The position numbers were made by a program, and so were the translations under genes. The notes below the pieces were generated by a model. The model was not told the origin of the DNA. It saw only the letters and a program-made list of their open reading frames with translations, and searched no databases. Below are positions 6,954 through 12,364 of a DNA stretch of 16,904 nucleotides, one piece after another. Numbering within the stretch: the stretch's first letter is position 1; the number at the start of each line of letters is the position of its first letter. This DNA comes from IMCC26256 sp037146835 (GTDB lineage Bacteria; Actinomycetota; Acidimicrobiia; IMCC26256), in NCBI GenBank assembly GCA_037146835.1, contig JBAWWI010000044.1, forward strand, positions 1 to 16,904. Reading direction: 5' to 3'.

Positions 6954-7916
6954 TTAAGCGTTTAGGTCTCTGCGCTGGTCTAGGTAGGCCGAGATGCTCT
7001 CCATTGGAGGGCGCTCGCCTGTCTCTATCTCGATTCGCTCCACGCAGTAATCCGCGGTGAAGCGCGTTAGCTCTGCCTCATTGATTGACGCTGGGTTGAG
7101 ACCCGCTCTGCGAAGCGCGGTCGCAATGATCGCGGTTGCCTGCAGAGAGAGTTGATCGAGTGGTCGATTGCGGTGCTCTCGAATCCCAAGATCAACCTGC
7201 GCTATTACTTCGGCGCCGTACTTCTCGATTATGTCGACAAGTAATCCAAACTCAACGCCCCAACCTTTAGCAAAAGGAATCGACTCGAGGATCACGCGTC
7301 GCCCTGCGTATTCGCCTGAGAGTGGCTGAATAAATTGCGTCAGTTGCGGGAAGAGGAGCGAGATAAGTGGGCGCGCTACTAGCTCAGTTACGCGCCCGCC
7401 GCCGCGTGCCTCTCCGCTAATCGGTCGTTGGTAGAAGCCTTTAACGAATCCGATCGTTGGGTCAGTGAGCAGAGGGCCTATCAGTCCGGTGACGAAGTGC
7501 TCATCAAAATTCCGGATGTCCGCGTCTACCCAGCAGATGAGGTCGCCGCTACAAGCGTGTAGAGACTTCCAGAGTGCATTGCCCTTGCCTGGTCCATGGC
7601 CTGTCTCCGGCAGGATCGAAGACTCTGAGACCACCCGTGCCCCTGCCTCAGCAGCGGCGGCAGCGGTTGAGTCTTCGGAGCCATCGTCAATGACAACAAT
7701 CTCATCAACAATCCCATAGCGATCCATGAGGGTTCGTCGCACGGTAGAGACAATCTCCCCGACGGAAGAGGCTTCATTGCGAGCTGGGAGGCAGAGCGAG
7801 ACTGTGAGGCCAGTCTCTTTACGGGCCTCTACGAGTGCTTCAGGTGAGAAGCTGCTGTGGTGCCTAGGCACTGGCGGGGGTGTCACTTGGCGGAGTCTAC
7901 GGCGCAGGCCCTCCAC
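6954..7916 (-). CDS. gpgS: Glucosyl-3-phosphoglycerate synthase
   Basis: A retaining GT-A fold glycosyltransferase (GT81 type) that transfers glucose from a nucleotide sugar to 3-phosphoglycerate, the first committed step to glucosylglycerate and, in mycobacteria, to methylglucose lipopolysaccharides. The 320-residue protein shows LPARNEAS (43-50), IDDGSEDST (76-84), GHGPGKGNALWKSL (106-119) and the metal-binding DAD at 131-133. His258 sits in IREHRN, where the mycobacterial enzyme has a metal-contacting histidine. The substrate-loop block KGWGVEFGLLVDI is intact. The GTG at 7914-7916 is the only usable start, because an in-frame TAA lies at 7953-7955. It is divergent from the riboswitch-controlled operon and convergent with the glycerate kinase. 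No phosphatase partner (GpgP) is in the window. Confidence 0.93.
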   Translation of the reverse strand: MEGLRRRLRQVTPPPVPRHHSSFSPEALVEARKETGLTVSLCLPARNEASSVGEIVSTVRRTLMDRYGIVDEIVVIDDGSEDSTAAAAAEAGARVVSESSILPETGHGPGKGNALWKSLHACSGDLICWVDADIRNFDEHFVTGLIGPLLTDPTIGFVKGFYQRPISGEARGGGRVTELVARPLISLLFPQLTQFIQPLSGEYAGRRVILESIPFAKGWGVEFGLLVDIIEKYGAEVIAQVDLGIREHRNRPLDQLSLQATAIIATALRRAGLNPASINEAELTRFTADYCVERIEIETGERPPMESISAYLDQRRDLNA

Positions 7917-7965
7917 GTTGCGATCGAAGGGGCGGGCGTGGCAGACTTCACATTAAGAACAACGC

Positions 7966-8052
7966 GCTCATCGAGAGCGGCTGAGGGACGGGCCCTATGA
8001 AGCCGCGGCAACCAACGCTTATGCGTCAGGTGCCAATGCCCGAACGATGAGC
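7966..8052 (+). promoter_or_regulatory. SAM riboswitch aptamer (SAM-I/IV family)
   Basis: The RNA shows the conserved SAM-binding core: GAGGGACGGGCCCTATGAAG, then the GGCAACC block, then GGTGCCAA. P1 is an 8-bp perfect helix, GCTCATCG (7966-7973) with CGATGAGC (8045-8052). P2 pairs GCGGC (7977-7981) with GCCGC (8002-8006). P3 is compact: ACC/GGT (8011-8013 with 8029-8031) plus ACGC/GCGT (8015-8018 with 8023-8026) around TTAT. Only about 13 bases separate P3 from P1 and they form no hairpin, so the P4 helix of standard SAM-I is missing; this points to the SAM-IV or SAM-I/IV variant class. It lies about 100 bases upstream of the threonine synthase-like gene. High SAM should repress that operon. 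Confidence 0.92.
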
Positions 8053-8082
8053 AGCCCGAGAGCGACAGGGACACCCCTTCCG

Positions 8083-8128
8083 CTCGAGGCGCTCAAGAGC
8101 GCGTCGAGAACGACCGGGACGGTCCCGG
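8083..8128 (+). promoter_or_regulatory. Two hairpins between riboswitch and start codon (possible expression platform)
   Basis: The first hairpin pairs CTCGA (8083-8087) with TCGAG (8104-8108) and, inside a small internal loop, CGCT (8090-8093) with AGCG (8098-8101). The second pairs CCGGGA (8114-8119) with TCCCGG (8123-8128) around a 3-base loop. No U-tract follows either, so a standard intrinsic terminator is not supported. The second hairpin ends just upstream of the AAGGAG ribosome-binding site (about 8140-8145), so control at translation initiation or through Rho is more likely. The two-state switch itself was not worked out. Confidence 0.4.
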
Positions 8129-8153
8129 CCGTGGGAGATAAGGAGTTAAGTCA

Positions 8154-9398
8154 GTGGCTTTCGTAACGGCACTTAAGTGTCGAGAGTGTGGTCGGGAGTA
8201 TCCGATCGAACCGTCGTATACCTGCTCATGGTGTTTTGGGCCCCTCGAGGTCGCCTACGACTATGACGCAATTCGCGCCTCAGTATCGCGAGAGAGCATC
8301 GCAGCGGGCCCGTTGAGCGTCTGGCGTTATGCGGATCTTCTCCCATCGGAGCGCCAGGAGTCTGTTGACCTCGGTGCGGGTTTTACTCCGCTAGTGAGAG
8401 CACCCAGACTCGCTGCTGAACTAGGGCTCGGTGAGCTATGGATCAAGAACGACACTCTCAATCCAACAAACTCTTTCAAGGATCGCGTTGTTAGCGTCGC
8501 ACTCTCAAAGGCACTCGAGTTTGGTTTCAAGGTTGTGGCATGTGCCTCCACGGGGAACCTCGCTAACTCTGTTGCAGCACACGCGGCGCATGCTGGTCTC
8601 GAGTCTTATGTGTTTATTCCATCAAACCTAGAGGCCGGGAAGATCGTGACTACCGCGGTTTATGGCGGAAACCTCGTAGCGGTAGATGGTAACTACGACG
8701 ACGTAAACCGCCTCTGCGCGGAGCTCGCCGGTACATATCCCTGGGCTTTTGTGAATGTAAATGTGCGCCCGTACTACGCAGAAGGCTCTAAAACACTTGC
8801 TTTCGAGACTGCCGAGCAACTTGGATGGCAGGCGCCTGACCATGTTGTCGTGCCTATAGCTAGCGGTTCTCAACTAACCAAAATTCACAAAGGGTTCCAC
8901 GAACTCTTTGAGGTCGGTCTGCTCGATGAAGAGCCATCGGTTCGCGTCTCTGGTGCTCAGGCGCTTGGGTGCTCTCCGGTAGCGACGGCGTTTCTCGAGG
9001 GAAGCGAAGTTATTAAACCTGTTAAGCCCGACACAATTGCGAAGTCGTTGGCGATCGGTAACCCTGCAGATGGATACTTTGCAATTGATGCAGTGCGTAA
9101 TACTGGTGGAGCGATGGCAGCAGTAACTGACGACGAAATTGTCGACGCAATTCGTCTGCTTGCTCGCACGGAGGGAATCTTCGCTGAGACGGCAGGTGGC
9201 GTCACAGTGGCAACTCTCTCGCGCCTCGCTGCATCTGGTGTGATTCGCCCAGACGAGCGCGTCGTTATCTACATCACGGGTCACGGGCTCAAAACCCTTG
9301 AGGCTGTCTCGCCTGTGGTCGGACCAACTGCAACTATTAGGCCAAATATCGAGGCGTTCCATGACGCATTCCCAGCATTAGAGGAGAGCTCCAAATGA
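8154..9398 (+). CDS. thrC: Threonine synthase family PLP enzyme with N-terminal zinc ribbon
   Basis: By family, this enzyme converts O-phosphohomoserine to threonine with pyridoxal phosphate. Its 414 residues begin with a zinc ribbon (Cys9, Cys12, Cys24, Cys27). The PLP lysine is probably Lys109 in NPTNSFKDR; ASTGNLANS (131-139) and IASGSQLTK are the cofactor and phosphate loops. The GTG start is set by AAGGAG eight bases upstream. Its TGA overlaps the start of the MoaD-like gene (ATGA, 9395-9398), and a SAM riboswitch precedes it. That setting is unusual for threonine synthesis: no thrA, thrB or asd is here, and SAM switches generally control methionine and sulfur genes. It may be a paralogue making homocysteine or another sulfur amino acid from O-phosphohomoserine. 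Family assignment is firm; substrate and product are open. Confidence 0.85.
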   Translation: MAFVTALKCRECGREYPIEPSYTCSWCFGPLEVAYDYDAIRASVSRESIAAGPLSVWRYADLLPSERQESVDLGAGFTPLVRAPRLAAELGLGELWIKNDTLNPTNSFKDRVVSVALSKALEFGFKVVACASTGNLANSVAAHAAHAGLESYVFIPSNLEAGKIVTTAVYGGNLVAVDGNYDDVNRLCAELAGTYPWAFVNVNVRPYYAEGSKTLAFETAEQLGWQAPDHVVVPIASGSQLTKIHKGFHELFEVGLLDEEPSVRVSGAQALGCSPVATAFLEGSEVIKPVKPDTIAKSLAIGNPADGYFAIDAVRNTGGAMAAVTDDEIVDAIRLLARTEGIFAETAGGVTVATLSRLAASGVIRPDERVVIYITGHGLKTLEAVSPVVGPTATIRPNIEAFHDAFPALEESSK

Positions 9399-9667
9399 CA
9401 GTCATCCGAATCCCAACCCAGCTCCGTGAACTAACCGGTGGTGCAGGTGAAGTCGACCTTCAGGGAGCGACTGTCGCTGAGCTACTCGCGGCGCTAAACG
9501 CGGCACACCCCGGATTTGGAGAGCGCATCTCTGAGCCTGATGGGAGCCTTCGCCGCTTCGTAAATATCTTCGTAGCCGAGGAGGACATCCGATTCCTCGA
9601 GGGCATCGATACTCCGGTTGCCCCAGGAGAGGTTGTCAGCATCGTTCCAGCAGTAGCGGGCGGCTAG
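9395..9667 (+). CDS. MoaD/ThiS-family sulfur carrier protein
   Basis: A 90-residue beta-grasp protein ending in Ala-Gly-Gly, the C-terminal Gly-Gly tail that is adenylated and converted to a thiocarboxylate in MoaD, ThiS and CysO. The central FVNIFVAEEDIRFLEG and the VAPGEVVSIVPAVAGG end match MoaD-type carriers. No molybdopterin or thiamine genes are nearby, so the name moaD is not justified. The start overlaps the stop of the threonine synthase-like gene, so the two are translated together and both fall under the SAM riboswitch. The likely role is sulfur donor to its partner enzyme, by analogy with CysO-CysM in Mycobacterium tuberculosis and the HcyS system in Wolinella. The activating E1-like enzyme is not in the window. 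Confidence 0.88.
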   Translation: MTVIRIPTQLRELTGGAGEVDLQGATVAELLAALNAAHPGFGERISEPDGSLRRFVNIFVAEEDIRFLEGIDTPVAPGEVVSIVPAVAGG

Positions 9668-9694
9668 AGCCCACTCTCCAAGCCTCCAACCCCT

Positions 9695-9744
9695 GAACTT
9701 CGGGTAGTTAACGTCGCTATAGCGACGTTAACTACCCGAAGTTC
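9695..9744. repeat. Perfect 50-bp palindrome after the thrC-carrier operon
   Basis: The left arm, GAACTTCGGGTAGTTAACG followed by TCGCTA (9695-9719), is the exact reverse complement of 9720-9744, with no spacer; symmetry breaks just outside. In RNA it would form a very stable hairpin of more than 20 bp starting 28 bases past the carrier stop codon. A short T-run (9760-9764) lies well downstream, so it may help terminate transcription, but it is far longer and more perfect than usual terminators. GTTAAC occurs once in each arm. Confidence 0.95.
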
Positions 9745-9790
9745 GTTAGATTTGCCATGTTTTTAGCCTGGCTTGTGCTTTTAGGTCGAC

Positions 9791-9809
9791 TTAGGTTAGG
9801 GTAACCTTA
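9791..9809. promoter_or_regulatory. Iron box (DtxR/IdeR operator)
   Basis: TTAGGTTAGGGTAACCTTA matches 17 of 19 positions of the actinobacterial iron-box consensus (TTAGGTTAGGCTAACCTAA); the differences are at positions 11 and 18. It lies 57 bases upstream of the iron permease start. A possible promoter, TTGTGC (9773-9778) with TAGGGT (9797-9802) at 18-base spacing, would place the box over the -10 element, as expected for iron-dependent repression. The promoter part is weak. Confidence 0.85.
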
Positions 9810-9865
9810 CTTAACTCGGTCCCCGGCTAAGTGCGGGCACCGACCATGGCAATGGAGGCTTACTG

Positions 9866-10702
9866 ATGTTCCCAAGTTTCTTAATCGGATTGCGCGAAGG
9901 CCTAGAGGCAGCGCTCATCGTCGGCATCTTGGTTGCGTACTTAGTGCGCACCGATCGTAAGGATCGCCTCACAGCTCTATGGATCGGGGTAGCCGCGGCC
10001 GTGGGCGTCAGCCTCGTGGTCGGAGCGATTCTTCAGTTTGCTGTCGATAATCTCGGCGATGAAGCTCTTGCCCCTTTCGTAGGTTTTACGTCGCTGCTAA
10101 CAGTTGCGCTGGTCACCACCATGGTTTTTTGGATGCAGCGCACAGCGCGTCGTATGAAGTCAGACCTTGAGGGCCATCTAAGCCAAGCGCTTGCGGCCGG
10201 GCCTGTAGCGATCCTTGCGACTGCTTTCTTTGCTGTCGTGCGTGAAGGGATCGAGACCGCATTATTTCTCTGGTCAAATGTGCAGGCCACTGGTGGATCA
10301 ACGGCCGCGTTGATTGGTGCGCTCCTGGGAATCGGCGCGGCAGTCGCTCTCGGTTGGGTCGTGTACAAGCAGTCGGTGCATATTGATTTAGCGAAGTTCT
10401 TCACGATCACCGGTGTGATGTTGATTGTGATCGCAGGCGGGGTGCTGGCTTACGGCCTCCATGAACTCGCTGCAGGAGGAGTAATCCCGACCACGGCAAC
10501 AGCGTTCGACATAACAAGTTGGTTCGATGCTGAGGCATGGTACGGCTCAATTCTTAGAGGAGTATTTGGCTTTAGGCCTGCACCGACGGTGTTAGAGGTT
10601 GCGGCTTGGTTCGCTTATGTAATCCCAGTTACGTGGTTGTTTCTCCGAGGGATTAGCGCGGCACCTAAGAAATCTCTCGCGAACAAGGTTGCAGCCCAGT
10701 AA
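9866..10702 (+). CDS. efeU: FTR1/EfeU-family iron permease
   Basis: A polytopic inner-membrane permease that imports iron. The protein (278 residues) carries the two REXXE iron-passage motifs of the family: REGLE at residues 10-14 and a second REGIE in the middle (AVVREGIETALFLWS). Several hydrophobic segments, probably seven, span the length, with no long periplasmic insertion. GGAGG (9854-9858) precedes the ATG by seven bases. A near-consensus iron box sits in the upstream region, so the gene is probably repressed by a DtxR/IdeR regulator when iron is plentiful; such a regulator is encoded 2.3 kb away. The EfeO and EfeB partners usually found with EfeU are not in the window. It converges on the minus-strand operon with a 29-base gap and no evident terminator. 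Confidence 0.92.
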   Translation: MFPSFLIGLREGLEAALIVGILVAYLVRTDRKDRLTALWIGVAAAVGVSLVVGAILQFAVDNLGDEALAPFVGFTSLLTVALVTTMVFWMQRTARRMKSDLEGHLSQALAAGPVAILATAFFAVVREGIETALFLWSNVQATGGSTAALIGALLGIGAAVALGWVVYKQSVHIDLAKFFTITGVMLIVIAGGVLAYGLHELAAGGVIPTTATAFDITSWFDAEAWYGSILRGVFGFRPAPTVLEVAAWFAYVIPVTWLFLRGISAAPKKSLANKVAAQ

Positions 10703-10731
10703 GGCTTCTAATCCACCGATCGGAGAATTAT

Positions 10732-11235
10732 TTAGGCTTCTACGCGTTGTAGGCGCGCGACGAAGATGCTGCTGAAATCCCAGATCAACTCATCGCCCTC
10801 GATCCAGCGCTTGACCTCAAATCCATCTGCGCCCTCGGGTCGCAGCACAAGTACGCCATCCTCGTAAGAGGCAGCGACTGTAATTTGGGTTACGTAGTCG
10901 GCCGCCATTACATCGTGCACGCCATTCTCGAGTGTGCCATCGCAGGAGCGAAAGTCGTGGATAACTCCTCCGCCTGTAACGATTGCGCGATTGCCAGCCT
11001 GTTCGATGCGCTCTACGTGGCTCCAGATCGGGTCCTCCGATTTGAGTGGCTCTCCATTGGAGCGCACATCAACGACGCGCCACGTGCCTCGCAGGTCTGG
11101 AGCTCCCTCGCTTAGCGGCGTCGTGCATCCCTCGAGGATAGGCGCAGGCATAATGCGTGCACTCTTGGCTTCCCCCGCTACTCCATACCCGCCAGCTGGT
11201 GTAAAGGCGGTAGGTATTTGGTCAACGTGTGTCAT
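10732..11235 (-). CDS. Unrecognised protein, possibly lipocalin-like, paralogue 1
   Basis: A 167-residue protein I do not recognise. A Pro-rich start (IPTAFTPAGGYG) is followed by Cys37, a GTW triplet at 50-52 that resembles the N-terminal G-x-W signature of lipocalins, HVERIEQAG (73-81), VIHDFRSCDGT (91-101, with Cys98) and alternating beta-rich segments ending in IWDFSSIFVARLQRV. It aligns nearly without gaps to the neighbouring 11332-11832 gene, with Cys37, GTW 50-52 and Cys98 at identical positions, so the two arose by tandem duplication. There is no signal peptide or membrane helix, so it is probably cytoplasmic. AAGGAG lies five bases upstream of the ATG. A calycin-type ligand-binding fold is a guess from the pattern. 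Confidence 0.8.
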   Translation of the reverse strand: MTHVDQIPTAFTPAGGYGVAGEAKSARIMPAPILEGCTTPLSEGAPDLRGTWRVVDVRSNGEPLKSEDPIWSHVERIEQAGNRAIVTGGGVIHDFRSCDGTLENGVHDVMAADYVTQITVAASYEDGVLVLRPEGADGFEVKRWIEGDELIWDFSSIFVARLQRVEA

Positions 11236-11254
11236 TGCGTCTCCTTGGTTGTGC

Positions 11255-11269
11255 CGGGAGTCTCTCCCG
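11255..11269 (-). promoter_or_regulatory. Small hairpin in the leader of paralogue 1
   Basis: CGGGAG and CTCCCG form a 6-bp stem with a 3-base loop, eight bases upstream of the AAGGAG ribosome-binding site of the 10732-11235 gene. A second element, the 14-bp palindrome TTTAGAGCTCTAAA (11315-11328), lies directly after the stop of the preceding gene. Either could be an RNA processing or stability element; no U-tract supports termination. Confidence 0.35.
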
Positions 11270-11331
11270 AGTCTGTCTCTAGTGCTTACGCGACTCTGTT
11301 AGAACTTCTATACCTTTAGAGCTCTAAACCT

Positions 11332-11832
11332 TTAGATGCGCTCCATGCGTGCTGTCCATGCAGTTGAGAACTCCCAGACAAGTTGTTTGCCCTCAAGCCA
11401 GCGTCGAATCGTAATGCCAGCTAGCGCATCCTCGCCGCGAAAAACAAGCACCTCATCGTCGAACGTGGCAGAGAACACCGCAGGCGTCGTGAAGTCGAGG
11501 GCCATTACATCCTGCATTGCATTCTCGTATGTTCCATCGCATGCGTAGAAGTCGTGGATCACTCCGGCGCTCGTAAAAGTGACGCGTAGCCCAGCCTGTT
11601 CGATGCGCTCTACGTGCTCCATCACTCTGTGGTCCGAAGGTGCCGCCTCTCCATTGATCTCGAGACTCACGGTCTTCCAGGTGCCACGCATGTCGGGCAC
11701 CCCGGAGCCAAGTGGCTCATCGCAGTCAGTGAGGAATAGAGGCGGCATTTCACGCTGGTTTGGTGGCAAAGAGGTGTCGCCGTAGCCACCGGATGGCGTA
11801 TTGGCCCGAGGAATATCGCTTGCGAGGATCAC
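11332..11832 (-). CDS. Unrecognised protein, possibly lipocalin-like, paralogue 2
   Basis: A 166-residue sister of the 10732-11235 protein, with the same landmarks at the same positions: TPSGGYG (12-18), Cys37, GTW (50-52), HVERIEQAG (73-81), VIHDFYACDGT with Cys98, and a C-terminal RRWLEGKQLVWEFS. An open frame extends to a GTG at 11874, but I chose the GTG at 11832: it overlaps the upstream stop as GTGA (11829-11832), a standard coupling arrangement, and it makes the paralogues align residue for residue. The gene is therefore translationally coupled to the DUF1330-like gene. Function is unknown. Retention of two copies beside an iron regulator and permease may mean a role in metal or haem handling, but no haem or metal motif is visible. 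Confidence 0.8.
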   Translation of the reverse strand: MILASDIPRANTPSGGYGDTSLPPNQREMPPLFLTDCDEPLGSGVPDMRGTWKTVSLEINGEAAPSDHRVMEHVERIEQAGLRVTFTSAGVIHDFYACDGTYENAMQDVMALDFTTPAVFSATFDDEVLVFRGEDALAGITIRRWLEGKQLVWEFSTAWTARMERI

Positions 11833-12230
11833 TGAGCTGTACCCGCCCCAAACTCTGTCATCGCGAGTAGCCACTGGCTCTCAAGTGCGATGTCACGGTT
11901 CTTGCCAATGGTTGCAGCAATCTCTGGATCTCCCGCGAGCTTTAGGAAGACCTCGCGCGATGGATAACGCATCATTGACATGATTTGAAAATCTTGCGCA
12001 CCATCGCCAACTAGTTGCGAGTCGATCAAACCGCCAAATACAAACTCTGCACCGTTGCGCTGCACGTAATCGCGCATTCCATTCGCGTAGACCATCATCT
12101 CCTGAAACGTCTCGGGATCAACTACGCCGTCTGCGTTTCGCTTCAGTTTTAAGATGTTGCACATAACGACTGGTCCATCAGGGCCGCCAATGAACTCTGT
12201 TATCTGCTCTGGTGTAGGCATCTTGGCCAT
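11829..12230 (-). CDS. DUF1330-like protein, predicted dimeric alpha/beta barrel
   Basis: A 133-residue soluble protein. The pattern VVMCNILKLK, then MVYANGMRDYVQRNGAEFVFGG, then QIMSMMRYPSREVFLKLAGDPE resembles DUF1330-type ferredoxin-like proteins that dimerise into an alpha/beta barrel; the family has no agreed function. The ATG at 12230 has AGGAG a few bases upstream. It is the first gene of a likely three-gene minus-strand operon with the two lipocalin-like paralogues, overlapping the first of them by four bases. The leader holds a threefold 16-bp tandem repeat and an AT-rich palindrome (CTAAATATTTAG, 12240-12251) that abuts the ribosome-binding site. The DtxR-family gene lies 134 bases further upstream in the same orientation and could be co-transcribed. 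Confidence 0.78.
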   Translation of the reverse strand: MAKMPTPEQITEFIGGPDGPVVMCNILKLKRNADGVVDPETFQEMMVYANGMRDYVQRNGAEFVFGGLIDSQLVGDGAQDFQIMSMMRYPSREVFLKLAGDPEIAATIGKNRDIALESQWLLAMTEFGAGTAQ

Positions 12231-12244
12231 AGTGGTCTCCTAAA

Positions 12245-12292
12245 TATTTAGAGTTGTTTTTGTTTGGAGCTGTTCTTGTTTGGAGCTGTTCT
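12245..12292 (-). repeat. 16-bp tandem repeat, two exact and one degenerate copy
   Basis: Read on the minus strand, AGAACAGCTCCAAACA occurs twice without a gap (12292-12277 and 12276-12261), followed by a third, degenerate copy AAAACAACTCTAAATA (12260-12245). The array lies about 15 to 60 bases upstream of the start of the DUF1330-like gene, where an activator site, a promoter spacer or a leader RNA element would be expected. The period is close to one and a half DNA turns. No known operator matches. Confidence 0.85.
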
Positions 12293-12364
12293 TTTTTGGG
12301 GTCGTATTCGCGTCGTAATAACTCTGTGCCGAACTTCGACTCAGCGGTTTGTTAATCAGGCGAT

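Noticed and set aside
8114..8128. Hairpin CCGGGA/TCCCGG as an intrinsic terminator for the riboswitch
   Set aside because: No run of T follows; the next bases are GCCGTGGG.
9395..9667. Naming the carrier moaD or thiS
   Set aside because: No molybdopterin or thiamine gene is nearby, and the SAM-controlled context points elsewhere; sequence alone does not separate the subfamilies.
11315..11328. Palindrome TTTAGAGCTCTAAA as an iron box or terminator
   Set aside because: It does not match the iron-box consensus and has no T-run after it on the transcribed strand.
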